Assembly: GCA_021740745.1 (NCBI GenBank)
Contig: JAIOZF010000005.1
Span: forward strand, 1 to 64,000
Direction: 5' to 3'
DNA: 64,000 nucleotides
Origin: Crocinitomicaceae bacterium
GTDB lineage: Bacteria > Bacteroidota > Bacteroidia > Flavobacteriales_D > Crocinitomicaceae
Part shown: positions 47,274-58,400 of the stretch, piece by piece
Layout of the letters: every line of letters begins with the position of its first letter
How positions within the stretch are numbered: position 1 is the stretch's first letter
Position numbers and translations under genes: made by a program
The notes under the pieces: model-generated
The model's database searches: none
The model's input: only the letters and a program-made list of their open reading frames with translations
Told to the model about the DNA's origin: nothing

Positions 47274-50200
47274 ATGAAAAATATAAGACAGATCGTTCTA
47301 ATGTTCACTTTTTTATCAATGAACATTTTAGTGTTTTCACAAACCTATCTATTAAGTGCTGCTGCTAACAATACCACTGTAAGCACTTGTGGGGGTAATT
47401 TTTATGATTCTGGTGGAGCGACAGGACAATATACTAATAATCAAAACCGTACTATTACATTTTGTCCGAATACACCTGGAGCAATGATTCGCTTGAATTT
47501 TACAGCGTTTGCGTTAGAAAATTCTTATGATTTTCTTTACATATATAATGGTACTAGCACAGCAGCACCTTTATTAGGAACATATACGGGAACAAACAAT
47601 CCTGGTGTGGTTACAGCAAATAATCCTTCAGGATGTATAACAATCAGATTCACCTCTGATGGTTCTGTTTTAGCAAATGGTTGGGCAGCTGCCATTTCAT
47701 GCATTGCACCCGCGACATGCACTGATGGTATTCAAAATCAAGGTGAAAACGGTATAGACTGCGGTGGCCCTTGTGCAGCTTGTCCTCCTGTCCCTTGTAA
47801 TGTTAATTTAACATATACATCAGTACCGGCCAACCTAACATGTGCGGGCGGATCAGTTTCATTAACAGCTGTTGGTCTAGGCACAAATAACCTAGCAATG
47901 AACAATAATTTTAACGGAGGATCTTTAGGTGCTGGTTGGATTGCAACAGGTGGGCAGTCCGTAGGAACACTTTGCGGACCAAGTCTTGATGGCACTCCTT
48001 ATTATTGGGCATCAACAGCCGGTTCTAGTGTTCCTCAGTTAACAACTGCTGTTTTAAACGTAAGTTGCGGTGGTATAATTAGTTTTGATATGGATTATGC
48101 AACTCAAGGAGCCAATGCACCTTGTGAAGGACCTGATTTACCGAATGAGGGTGTTACCTTTCAGTACTCTACTAATGGCGGTGCTTCATGGACGGTTATT
48201 CAGTATTGGGATCCGCTAGGTGGTTATAATGCTGGATTGACAAACTGGAACACATATTCATTTCCAATTCCGCCTGGTGCAATTGGGCCAAATACTCAAT
48301 TCCAATGGATTCAATTGTCATCATCTGGATCTCAATATGATAATTGGGGGATTGATAATGTACAAATTTCATCTGTAATTAATTGCAACGCTTATTGGTA
48401 TGATTATTCTTTTTTACCGCCTACAAGTGATAACGCAGTTCAAACAACAAATATAACTAGTACCACAACTTTTAATGTCACCTATACAAATGGTATAGAT
48501 GCTTGTAATACTTCTGTAACTGTTGTTGTTCCTCCAGGAACTACTGCCAATGCAGGGCCAGATAAAGTAAGATGTTCTGGTGGTGCAGGAGTTGTGATTG
48601 GTGCGAATCCGGTTTCACCTGATAATGGGGCTACTTATTCATGGAGTGCTGGCGCTGGATCAGGAACAATAGATCTTATACCAGCAGGAGGCACAACTAC
48701 TGGTCAAGTAACCGTTTCACCTTTGGTAACAACAACCTATACATTAACTGTTACCTTTAATGGTTGTACCGTAACTGATCAAGTTACTGTTGTTGTTGAT
48801 AATCCGCCAACAGCATCTAATCCTGCACCAATTACATTAACATGTGCTTCAGCAATTCCAGCACCAGATATAAATGTTGTTACAACAGAAGCCGACGATA
48901 TCACAATTCCTCCTACAGTAACTTGGATTAGTGATGTTTCAAATGGTGGTATTTGTCCAAATATTGTAACAAGAACTTATCGTGTAACTGATGGATGTGG
49001 AAACTTTGTTAATGTTACTCAAACGATTACTGTTTCAGATTTAATTGCTCCAACAGTAACTGGAACTTTAACGGCAGCTGCAGTATCGGGATGCTCCGCG
49101 ACTTCAGTTCCTGCAGCAGTAACGACAGTTGCAGCTTTGGAAGCAATGGGCGTTGCAATAGCTGATAACTGCACTGCAGATGCTAGTTTAACGGTAACAA
49201 GTTCAGATGGAGCGCCAACAGGTACTTGTCCGATTGTGATAATCAGAACGTATACCATCAAAGATGCGTGTTTGAATGCAATTACAGTTAATCAAACAAT
49301 CAATATTACAGACCTAATAGTTCCAACAGCTTCTAATCCTGTTGATATTTCTGTAGCCGCAGGAACTGCGCCAGCGCCAAACATTTTACTTGTTATTGAT
49401 GAGGCAGACAATTGTTCAATTCCAATAGTTGCTTGGGTAAGTGATGTTAGCAATGGAGGAACATGTCCAGAAATAATTACAAGAACTTACAGTGTTACAG
49501 ATGCATGTTTAAACCAAATATTATTAACTCAAACAATAACTGTTGGAGATGCTATTTTGCCAACTGCCTCAAATCCTTCAGCAATAAATGTTCAATGTTC
49601 AGCTTTAGTGCCATTACCAGATGTTTTAGTTGTAACAGATGAAGCCGATAATGGGGTAACACCAACTGTGACTTGGCAAGATGATGTGTCAAATGGTTTG
49701 ACTTGTCCAGAAATAATTACAAGAAGATACCTAGTTACTGATGATTGTGGAAACTTTATTTTTGTCACTCAAACAATAACAGTATTGGACACACAAGCTC
49801 CAGTTTTTGTAGCTCCACCAACTGCTGTCACTGTTGCTTGTTTAGCTGACGTTCCTGCGATGACCAACCTTGGGTATACTGATAATTGCGATCCTGCTGG
49901 ATCGGTAGCTGGTACTGATGGTGCTTTAGTTGGAGGTGCTTGTGGTGGTACAATAACACGTACGTGGACTTTCACTGATCTTTGCGGTAATACTTCTACA
50001 ACAACTCAAACAATTACAGTTGACGATAATACGTTGCCTACGGCTTCAAATCCTGCAACGATAACTGTTCCTGGTGGACCAGCTCCAGCGGTTGATGTGA
50101 CAGTCGTAATTGATGAAGCGGATAACTGCTCTGTACCTGTAGTTACTTTCGTGAGTGAATCAACTGACGGTGCCGCTTGTCCTGAAACGATTACTCGTAT

Positions 50201-53200
50201 TTACGCTGTAACGGATGCTTGTGGGAATACAATCAATGTTACACATACTATTCTTATTACAGATCCATTCTCACCAACTGCTTCAAACCCTGCTCCTATT
50301 TCTGTAGAGTGCATCGCTGATGTTCCAGCTCAAAATATTGCAGTTGTGACGGATGAAGCAGATAATACAGGTGTGCCGATCGTTGCTTGGGTAAGTGACG
50401 TATCGAACGGTGCTACTTGTCCAGAAATTATTACACGTACTTATTCTGTTACGGATCTCTGTAACAATCAAATCTTGGTGACTCAAACAATTACGGTCGA
50501 TGATGTAACTACTCCAATATTCGCTGCAGCGCCAGCTGCGGTAACTGTTTCTTGTTTAGCTGACGTTCCTGCAATGACAAACCTTGGATACACTGATAAC
50601 TGTGATCCTGCTGGATCGGTTTCAGGAACTGATGTTTCTAATGGAGGTACTTGTCCTGAAATTATAACAAGAACATGGACTTTTACGGATCTTTGTGGGA
50701 ATACTTCAAGTGCTTCGCAAACAATTACAGTTCACGATTTAGTAGCACCAATATTCGCTGCTGCTCCGGCTGCTGTAACCGTTGCTTGCGCTGCTGACGT
50801 TCCTGCAATGACAAACCTTGGATACACTGATAATTGTGATCCTGCTGGATCGGTTACAGGAACTGATGTTTCTAATGGTGGTACTTGTCCTGAAATCATA
50901 ACAAGAACATGGACTTATACGGATGCTTGCGGCAACACTTCATCTACTACTCAGACTATCACTGTTCATGATTTAGTAGCACCAATATTCGCTGCTGCTC
51001 CTGCTGCTCTTACTGTTGCTTGTTTAGCTGACGTTCCTGCGATGACAAACCTTGGATATACTGATAATTGCGATCCTGCTGGATCGGTTGCTGGCACTGA
51101 TGGTGCTTTAGTTGGCGGTGCTTGTGGTGGAACAATCACACGTACGTGGTCTTTCACTGATCTTTGCGGTAACACTTCGTCTACTACTCAAACAATTACA
51201 GTTGATGATAATACGTTGCCTACTGCTTCTAATCCTGCGACAACTACTGTTCCTGGTGGTCCAGCTCCAGCGGTTGATGTGACAGTAGTAATTGATGAAG
51301 CGGATAACTGCTCTGTACCCGTAGTTGCTTTCGTAAGTGAGTCAACTGACGGTGCCGCTTGTCCTGAAACGATTACTCGTATTTACGCTGTAACCGATGC
51401 TTGTGGGAATACATTCAATGTTACACATACTATTCTTATTACAGATCCATTCTCACCAACAGCTTCAAACCCTGCTCCTATTTCTGTAGAATGTATCACT
51501 GATGTTCCGGCTCAAAACATTGCAGTTGTGACGGATGAAGCAGATAATACAGGTGTGCCGATCGTTGCTTGGGTAAGTGATGTGTCTAACGGTGCTACTT
51601 GTCCAGAAATCATTACACGTACTTACTCTGTTACGGATCTCTGTAACAATCAAATCTTGGTGACTCAAACAATCACGGTCGATGATGTAACTACTCCAAT
51701 ATTCGCTGCTGCGCCAGCTGCGGTAACTGTTGCTTGTTTAGCTGATGTTCCTGCAATGACAAACCTTGGATACACTGATAATTGTGATCCTGCTGGATCG
51801 GTTACAGGAACTGATGTTTCTAATGGTGGCACTTGTCCTGAAATTATAACAAGAACATGGACTTTTACGGATGCTTGTGGTAACACTTCATCCACCTCTC
51901 AAACAATTACAGTTCATGATTTAGTACCACCAATATTCGCTGCTGCTCCGGTTGCTGTAACTGTTTCTTGTTTATCTGACGTTCCTGCGATGACCAACCT
52001 TGGATACACGGATAATTGTGATCCTGCTGGATCGGTTACAGGAACTGATGTTTCTAATGGAGGTACTTGTCCTGAAATCATAACAAGAACATGGACATTC
52101 ACGGATCTTTGCGGCAACACTTCATCTACTACTCAGACTATCACTGTTCACGATTTAGTAGCACCAATATTCGCTGCTGCGCCAACTGCTGTAACTGTTG
52201 CTTGTTTAGCTGACGTTCCTGCGATGACAAACCTTGGATACACTGATAATTGTGATCCTGCTGGATCGGTTGCTGGTACTGATGGTGCTTTAGTTGGAGG
52301 TGCTTGTGGTGGTACAATCACACGAACGTGGTCTTTCACTGATCTTTGTGGTAACACTTCGTCTACTACTCAAACAATTACAGTTGACGATAATACGTTG
52401 CCTGCGGCTTCTAATCCTGCGACAACTACTGTTCCTGGTGGACCAGCTCCAGCGGTTGATGTGACAGTCGTAATTGATGAAGCGGATAACTGCTCTGTAC
52501 CTGTAGTTACTTTCGTGAGTGAATCAACTGACGGTGCCGCTTGTCCTGAAACAATTACTCGTATTTACGCTGTAACGGATGCTTGTGGGAATACAATCAA
52601 TGTTACACATACTATTCTTATTACAGATCCATTCTCACCAACAGCTTCAAACCCTGCTCCTATTTCTGTAGAATGTATCGCTGATGTTCCGGCTCAAAAT
52701 ATTGCAGTTGTGACGGATGAAGCAGATAATACAGGTGTGCCGATTGTTGCTTGGGTAAGTGACGTATCGAACGGTGCTACTTGTCCAGAAATCATTACGC
52801 GTACCTATTCTGTAACGGATCTCTGTAACAATCAAATCTTGGTGACTCAAACAATCACGGTCGATGATATCACTGCTCCAACTGGTACAGCACCAGCAAA
52901 CGTGACAGTCGAATGTATTAATGACGTGCCACCAGTTCCTTTAGCAGTTACATTCGTGATAACAGATGCGATGGACAATTGCACGGCTGTTCCAGCGTTG
53001 GATTGGGTTGGTGATGTATCCGATGGAAATACATGTCCTGAGACAATCACAAGAACTTTCTCAATTACTGACAATTGTGGAAATCAGACATTAGTTGATC
53101 AATTAATCATTGTAAATGACGTTACAGCACCAACTGCTTCTAACCCAGGCAGCGTGAATGTTGAGTGTATTTTAGATGTTCCGGTAGCTGACATTACAGT

Positions 53201-54632
53201 TATAACAAATGAAGCTGATAACTGCACTACCGCTCCACTTGTTGCATGGGTAAGTGACGTTTCTGATAACGGAACATGTCCTGAAACAATTACAAGAACT
53301 TATTCTGTGACAGATGATTGTGGTAATCAAACGTTGTTAACACAAACTATCATTGTCAATGATGTCACCAATCCAACTGCTACTAACCCTGTTGCTATTA
53401 GTGTTGTTAGCGCTGCGACGGTTCCTGTTCCAGATCCAACAGTTGTTATAGATGAAGCAGATAATTGTACTACAAATCCAATCGTTGTATGGGTAAGTGA
53501 TGTGTCAAACGGTAATGTATGTAACAATGAACAAATCACACGTACATACAGTGTTACTGACGATTGTGGGAATAGTATAATTGTGACACAATTAATTACT
53601 ATAACTGCAATTTACCCTACAATATCTGCCGGAGTGGATCAAACCGTATGTGAAAATGAATCAGTAACCTTGTCTGGAACTTATAGTCCATCTACAACAG
53701 TTATTTCTTGGACGGCACCAGTAGTTGATGGTGTGAGCTTTACACCTCAAGTTGGAACGAATACCTATACACTTACCGCAAATAATTATGGTTGTATTGC
53801 AACTGACAATTTGACTATTGTAGTAAATCCAATACCCGCAGTAAGCTTTACACCTGATGTTACTGAAGGATGTGAACCGTTAAGTGTGTTCTTCAACAAT
53901 ACTTCTACTTCAGGATTAGCACTTACTAATTGTGTTTGGACGATGGGAGATGGCACAGTTCTAAACGGTTGTGGAGATATTAACTATACTTATAACAATC
54001 CAGGAATCTTTACTGTTGGATTAACATCAACAGATGCAAATGGTTGTACAAATTCGGTTTCTTATCAGAACTTGATTTATGTTGAAGATTATCCTGTTGC
54101 AGACTTTACAGCTTCAGAGTACAACTTGAGCAATTTATTAAATGAAACAGAGGTTAATTTTACGAATCAATCAAGTGGTGCAGTAACCTACTTATGGACA
54201 TTTGGTGATGGAGGAAATTCCACGGAAACAAATCCTAGTCATTTATTTGAAACTGATTTAGCTGGAAGTTATACAGTAATGCTGGTTGCCTATTCTGATT
54301 TAGGATGCACGGATACTGCGTATCAATCATTCACAGTGACGGAAGAATTAATTTTCTATGTTCCAAATACGTTCACGCCAGATAATGATGTATTCAACAA
54401 TACCTTCCAACCTGTATTTACTTCAGGGTTTGATCCTTACAACTTCAACATGTTAATTTACAATCGTTGGGGAGAAATTATTTTTGAAACACGCGATGCT
54501 TCAATCGGATGGGACGGTACATACAATGGTGATTATGCTCAAGATGGAATTTACACGTGGAAAATTGAATTTAAATCAAGAGTTAACGACAAGAAATATG
54601 TAAAAGTAGGCCATGTCAATATGATGAGATAA
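47274..54632 (+). CDS. giant surface protein: CUB-like + Cys-rich + reelin-subrepeat-like + HYR-like array + PKD + gliding-motility (T9SS type B) C-terminal domain
   Basis: 2452-aa uninterrupted ORF; C-terminus FYVPNTFTPDNDVFNNTFQPVFTSGFDPYNFNMLIYNRWGEIIFETRDASIGWDGTYNGDYAQDGIYTWKIEFK; repeats SNPAPISVECIADVPAQNIAVVTDEADNTGVPIVAWVSDVSNGATCPEIITRTYSVTDLC. Confidence 0.95.
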   Translation: MKNIRQIVLMFTFLSMNILVFSQTYLLSAAANNTTVSTCGGNFYDSGGATGQYTNNQNRTITFCPNTPGAMIRLNFTAFALENSYDFLYIYNGTSTAAPLLGTYTGTNNPGVVTANNPSGCITIRFTSDGSVLANGWAAAISCIAPATCTDGIQNQGENGIDCGGPCAACPPVPCNVNLTYTSVPANLTCAGGSVSLTAVGLGTNNLAMNNNFNGGSLGAGWIATGGQSVGTLCGPSLDGTPYYWASTAGSSVPQLTTAVLNVSCGGIISFDMDYATQGANAPCEGPDLPNEGVTFQYSTNGGASWTVIQYWDPLGGYNAGLTNWNTYSFPIPPGAIGPNTQFQWIQLSSSGSQYDNWGIDNVQISSVINCNAYWYDYSFLPPTSDNAVQTTNITSTTTFNVTYTNGIDACNTSVTVVVPPGTTANAGPDKVRCSGGAGVVIGANPVSPDNGATYSWSAGAGSGTIDLIPAGGTTTGQVTVSPLVTTTYTLTVTFNGCTVTDQVTVVVDNPPTASNPAPITLTCASAIPAPDINVVTTEADDITIPPTVTWISDVSNGGICPNIVTRTYRVTDGCGNFVNVTQTITVSDLIAPTVTGTLTAAAVSGCSATSVPAAVTTVAALEAMGVAIADNCTADASLTVTSSDGAPTGTCPIVIIRTYTIKDACLNAITVNQTINITDLIVPTASNPVDISVAAGTAPAPNILLVIDEADNCSIPIVAWVSDVSNGGTCPEIITRTYSVTDACLNQILLTQTITVGDAILPTASNPSAINVQCSALVPLPDVLVVTDEADNGVTPTVTWQDDVSNGLTCPEIITRRYLVTDDCGNFIFVTQTITVLDTQAPVFVAPPTAVTVACLADVPAMTNLGYTDNCDPAGSVAGTDGALVGGACGGTITRTWTFTDLCGNTSTTTQTITVDDNTLPTASNPATITVPGGPAPAVDVTVVIDEADNCSVPVVTFVSESTDGAACPETITRIYAVTDACGNTINVTHTILITDPFSPTASNPAPISVECIADVPAQNIAVVTDEADNTGVPIVAWVSDVSNGATCPEIITRTYSVTDLCNNQILVTQTITVDDVTTPIFAAAPAAVTVSCLADVPAMTNLGYTDNCDPAGSVSGTDVSNGGTCPEIITRTWTFTDLCGNTSSASQTITVHDLVAPIFAAAPAAVTVACAADVPAMTNLGYTDNCDPAGSVTGTDVSNGGTCPEIITRTWTYTDACGNTSSTTQTITVHDLVAPIFAAAPAALTVACLADVPAMTNLGYTDNCDPAGSVAGTDGALVGGACGGTITRTWSFTDLCGNTSSTTQTITVDDNTLPTASNPATTTVPGGPAPAVDVTVVIDEADNCSVPVVAFVSESTDGAACPETITRIYAVTDACGNTFNVTHTILITDPFSPTASNPAPISVECITDVPAQNIAVVTDEADNTGVPIVAWVSDVSNGATCPEIITRTYSVTDLCNNQILVTQTITVDDVTTPIFAAAPAAVTVACLADVPAMTNLGYTDNCDPAGSVTGTDVSNGGTCPEIITRTWTFTDACGNTSSTSQTITVHDLVPPIFAAAPVAVTVSCLSDVPAMTNLGYTDNCDPAGSVTGTDVSNGGTCPEIITRTWTFTDLCGNTSSTTQTITVHDLVAPIFAAAPTAVTVACLADVPAMTNLGYTDNCDPAGSVAGTDGALVGGACGGTITRTWSFTDLCGNTSSTTQTITVDDNTLPAASNPATTTVPGGPAPAVDVTVVIDEADNCSVPVVTFVSESTDGAACPETITRIYAVTDACGNTINVTHTILITDPFSPTASNPAPISVECIADVPAQNIAVVTDEADNTGVPIVAWVSDVSNGATCPEIITRTYSVTDLCNNQILVTQTITVDDITAPTGTAPANVTVECINDVPPVPLAVTFVITDAMDNCTAVPALDWVGDVSDGNTCPETITRTFSITDNCGNQTLVDQLIIVNDVTAPTASNPGSVNVECILDVPVADITVITNEADNCTTAPLVAWVSDVSDNGTCPETITRTYSVTDDCGNQTLLTQTIIVNDVTNPTATNPVAISVVSAATVPVPDPTVVIDEADNCTTNPIVVWVSDVSNGNVCNNEQITRTYSVTDDCGNSIIVTQLITITAIYPTISAGVDQTVCENESVTLSGTYSPSTTVISWTAPVVDGVSFTPQVGTNTYTLTANNYGCIATDNLTIVVNPIPAVSFTPDVTEGCEPLSVFFNNTSTSGLALTNCVWTMGDGTVLNGCGDINYTYNNPGIFTVGLTSTDANGCTNSVSYQNLIYVEDYPVADFTASEYNLSNLLNETEVNFTNQSSGAVTYLWTFGDGGNSTETNPSHLFETDLAGSYTVMLVAYSDLGCTDTAYQSFTVTEELIFYVPNTFTPDNDVFNNTFQPVFTSGFDPYNFNMLIYNRWGEIIFETRDASIGWDGTYNGDYAQDGIYTWKIEFKSRVNDKKYVKVGHVNMMR
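49791..52870 (+). repeat. higher-order tandem repeat, period 1182 bp (394 aa, five HYR-like units), ~2.6 copies
   Basis: Identical landmarks spaced exactly 1182 bp: GTDGALVGG codons at 49911/51093/52275; antisense shadow ORFs at 50283/51465/52647. Confidence 0.95.
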
Positions 54633-54650
54633 AAACCAATAAATAGAAAC

Positions 54651-54680
54651 AAAAAAGCGATCTAAACGATCGCTTTTTTT
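54651..54680 (+). terminator. terminator of cassette copy 1 (duplicated)
   Basis: aaaaaagcgatctaaacgatcgcttttttt. Confidence 0.9.
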
Positions 54681-54717
54681 ATGCTTATAAAATCTTGGTT
54701 TGAGATTTTGACTTACC

Positions 54718-54921
54718 TGAAAAAATAACAAACTACAAAATTGTCAATTATTCTCGAAAATGAAAATTTACAAACATAAATTGAATATTAGTGCAGTTTG
54801 AATAAATATACAATGCCTATTTTTGTATTTAATAAACTTAACTTTGGAAAGACTGAATAAGTTTGTTTTAATTTACGCTATCTATTCTTTTTATAGGCAA
54901 CTTTAGAAGACATCTTGCGTC
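54718..54921 (+). promoter_or_regulatory. duplicated promoter/leader, copy 2
   Basis: Matches 45566..45769; TTTG (54797) -17 bp- TATTTTTG (54818..54825). Confidence 0.9.
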
Positions 54922-54950
54922 CATTTATATATTAATAAGTAATTTACAAC

Positions 54951-55421
54951 ATGAAATCTCTACTATTCATTTTAATTTTGTTGTCAACGAGTCGCTTATC
55001 TGCGCAAAGTCAACTCCCAACAGATACAATTAACCTAATTGACAATCATTCAACAACTTGGAGAACGTATTTTGAAAATGATCAAATTCGAATTGAATTT
55101 ATATCATCCAATTGCGACCCTTCAATGGGATATGACTTTGAACAAGTGAATTTTAAGTTTATCAATAAAACTTCTACCAAACTTGATCTCAATTGGCATA
55201 TACATTTGTATTATGATAAGAAATGCTTAACATGTAATCATCCTATGGAATATTCCCGAACAATCAGATTGATTGGAAATGAAACGTTAGAGGGTGACTG
55301 CAGAAGAGAAACGCCAGATGAATTGAAATTATTTTCCAAATTCAACGATGCAAACTATTCGAAAGGTGCTATACTAACGTCCTTTCAATTGGCATTCTTA
55401 ACTATTTCTGCAGTTGACTAA
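54951..55421 (+). CDS. secreted companion protein, paralog 2
   Basis: Signal peptide MKSLLFILILLSTSRLSAQ; aligned to paralog 1 across its length, with a 62-nt identical stretch. Confidence 0.88.
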   Translation: MKSLLFILILLSTSRLSAQSQLPTDTINLIDNHSTTWRTYFENDQIRIEFISSNCDPSMGYDFEQVNFKFINKTSTKLDLNWHIHLYYDKKCLTCNHPMEYSRTIRLIGNETLEGDCRRETPDELKLFSKFNDANYSKGAILTSFQLAFLTISAVD

Positions 55422-55469
55422 ACTGTCGCTCATACTTTTTTGTTACGATCCGAATTAACAATATACATT

Positions 55470-58400
55470 ATGAAATTTTTATTCTCAATATTATTTACAG
55501 TTGCACTATTATCTGATGGGGTATTTGCTCAAGCAGTTGTGCCATGTGATGTAGAATTAACATATTCTACCGGTTTTTATGATCCGCCGCCAGTTGCAGG
55601 CCCGGCATATAACATGTCAAATACTACAGTAAACACTTGTGGAGGAACTTTTTATGATCCAAATGGAACAGGTAATTACGCCAATAATCAATTAAATACA
55701 ATGACATTTTGTTCTTCGACTGCAGGTGCTCAGCTACAGTTCATATTTACTTTATGGAATCTTGAAACTTGTTGCGATTATTTAAGTATTTATGATGGTC
55801 CAAATACGTCAAGTCCACTATTGTTCAATGATGATGGGTCAAATAGCCCTGGAACAGTTACTTCAAGTAATGGGTGTTTAACTTTTGTTTGGGACTCGGA
55901 TGGTTCAGTTGTCGGTCAAGGTTGGGCGGCTACAATCAATTGTGTTGATGTGCCTATCCCCTTCAATTGCAATGGAGGAACTGTTTTTTTACAAGCAACT
56001 GGCGTTGGTGACTACGAAATAGTTCAAAATAATAATTTTAATAATGGTTCATTAGGTGCTGGTTGGGTGGCAACAGGTGGTCAATCTGTTGGTACAGCTT
56101 GTGGTCCAAGTCTTGATGGTACTCCTTACTATTGGGCATCTACTGCTGGATCAGGTGTTCCTCAATTAACCACAGTTGGCTTAGATGTGAGTTGTGGTGG
56201 ATTTCTGACATTTGACTTGGATTATGCTACTCAAGGTGGAGCAGCTCCTTGTGAGGGTCCCGATTTACCCAACGAAGGTGTTACACTGCAATATTCAACA
56301 AACGGTGGAGCAACATGGACTGTCATTGAGTATTTTGAACCACTAGGTGGATATGATGCTACAATGACAAGTTGGAATAACTATTCCTTCCCAATTCCTC
56401 CAGGAGCGGTTGGTCCAAATACTCAATTTCAATGGATTCAACTTTCGTCATCCGGTTCTTGTTGTGATAACTGGGGAATTGATAATGTCCAAGTTTCTTC
56501 TGTTGTTAATTGTACACCTTATTGGTATGATTATTCATACCTTCCCCCCTCTGTTGACAATCCAAGTCAAACTGCGACGATAACGTCTACAACTACTTTT
56601 AATGTTACCTATACGAATGGAATAGATGCTTGCAGCACTTCAGTAACTGTTGTTGTACCTCCAGGAACGACAGCAAATGCTGGTGCTGATGTCACAATGT
56701 GTGCAGGTGGAACAGGTGTTGTAATAGGAGCAAGCCCTGTTACATCAGACAACGGTGCTACTTTCTCTTGGAGCGCAGGAGCAGGTTCGGGCACAATCGA
56801 CTTAGTTCCTGCTGGAGGCACAACCACAGGTCAAGTTACAGTTTCACCAGCAGTTACTACAACTTATACATTAACAGTTACTTACAATGGTTGCACAACA
56901 ACGGATCAAGTTACTGTAACTGTAAATCCAGTTGCGACGGTAAATGCGAATATCGAACAGACTGTTTGTGCAGGTGGTACAATTACACTTGCTGGTGCAG
57001 TTGGCGGCGGAGCAACTTCGGGGACTTGGACCGCACCAACGGGAACATTTTCCAGTGCAAGCAATTTAGCATCAACTTATACTCCTTCAATAACTTCAGG
57101 AACGGAAACGTTAACACTTACTACAGATGATCCAGCTGGACCATGCCCTTCTGTTTTAGATCAAATGATCGTAACTGTAAATCCGGTTCCAACAGTGATT
57201 GCTGGTCAACCACAAACGGTATGTGAAGGAACTAATATCACACTTGCTGGTACTGGAGCAACAAGCTATTCATGGGACAATGGAGTAACACAAGGTATAG
57301 CGTTTGCTCCTACTGCTACAACAACCTATACGGTTACAGGTACAACTTTAGGATGCACAAATACAAGCACAGTTACTGTGACTGTAAATCCAATTCCTAA
57401 CGTTAATGCAGGTAATGACATTTCAATCTGTGCGTCTACATCAACGACTTTAACAGCATCGGGTGCAACAACATATTCATGGTCTCCAGGTGGATTGACA
57501 ACTGCAGAAATCACTGTTTCTCCAGCTGCGACAACTAGTTATACTGTTACTGGTACATCTTTAGGATGCACCGCAACTGATATCGTAACTGTTACTGTGG
57601 CGGGCAGTGCGCCAATTAATGCAGGTCCGGATGTTGAATTATGTATCGGAGCTTCGACCACATTGAATGGCACTGGTGGTGATACATATGTATGGGATAA
57701 TGGTTTAGGTAATGGCAACAACTTTACAATTTCGCCAGCTTCGACAACAACTTATACTGTCATTGGAACAGATGCTTCTGGTTGTGTTGGAACAGATGCA
57801 ATTACAGTAACTATTAATCCAATACCAACAGTTCTTGCTGGTCAGCCACAAACGGTTTGTTCAGGCACAGCTGTGACTTTAAGCGCTTCTGGAGCAACAA
57901 GCTATTCTTGGGATAACGGTATTTCGCAAGGGGTAGCTTTTACACCTACTGCAACAACAACATATACAGTTACAGGAACAGCTTTAGGTTGTACAAATAC
58001 TAGTTCTGTATTAGTGACGGTAAATCCTTTACCAACGGTAGTAGCTGGTCCGCAACAAACAGTTTGTGAAGGGACTTCTATTACGCTAACTGCATCTGGT
58101 GCATCAACTTATACATGGGACAATGGCGTTACTCAAGGTGTAGCGTTTACTCCTACTGTTGGCGCTGTGACATATACAGTCACTGGTACTTCTGGTGCTG
58201 GATGCACCAATACTAGTGCAGTTTTAGTTACAGTTAATCCTTTGCCACTTGCAGATGCTGGTGGAGATCAGGTAGTTTGCGCAGGAACAAGTGTTACATT
58301 ATCTGGACAAGGTGCCGCAACTTATTCATGGAATATTAGTGTAACAAATGGTACAGCCTTTACTCCTGCTGTTGGCGCTGTGACATATACAGTCACTGGT

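Noticed and set aside
49019-53539. Series of antisense ORFs (49019, 49769, 50283, 50966, 51465, 51665, 51914, 52148, 52647, 52847, 53327)
   Set aside because: They mirror the repeated HYR coding sequence on the other strand; periodic spacing (1182 bp) follows the sense repeat and the translations are low-information shadows.
56699-57130. 143-aa + strand ORF (Cys/Arg/Asn-rich) and - strand ORFs at 56609, 57326, 57539, 59114
   Set aside because: Alternate-frame shadows inside the 1817-aa protein; composition is frame-shifted Ig-repeat text.
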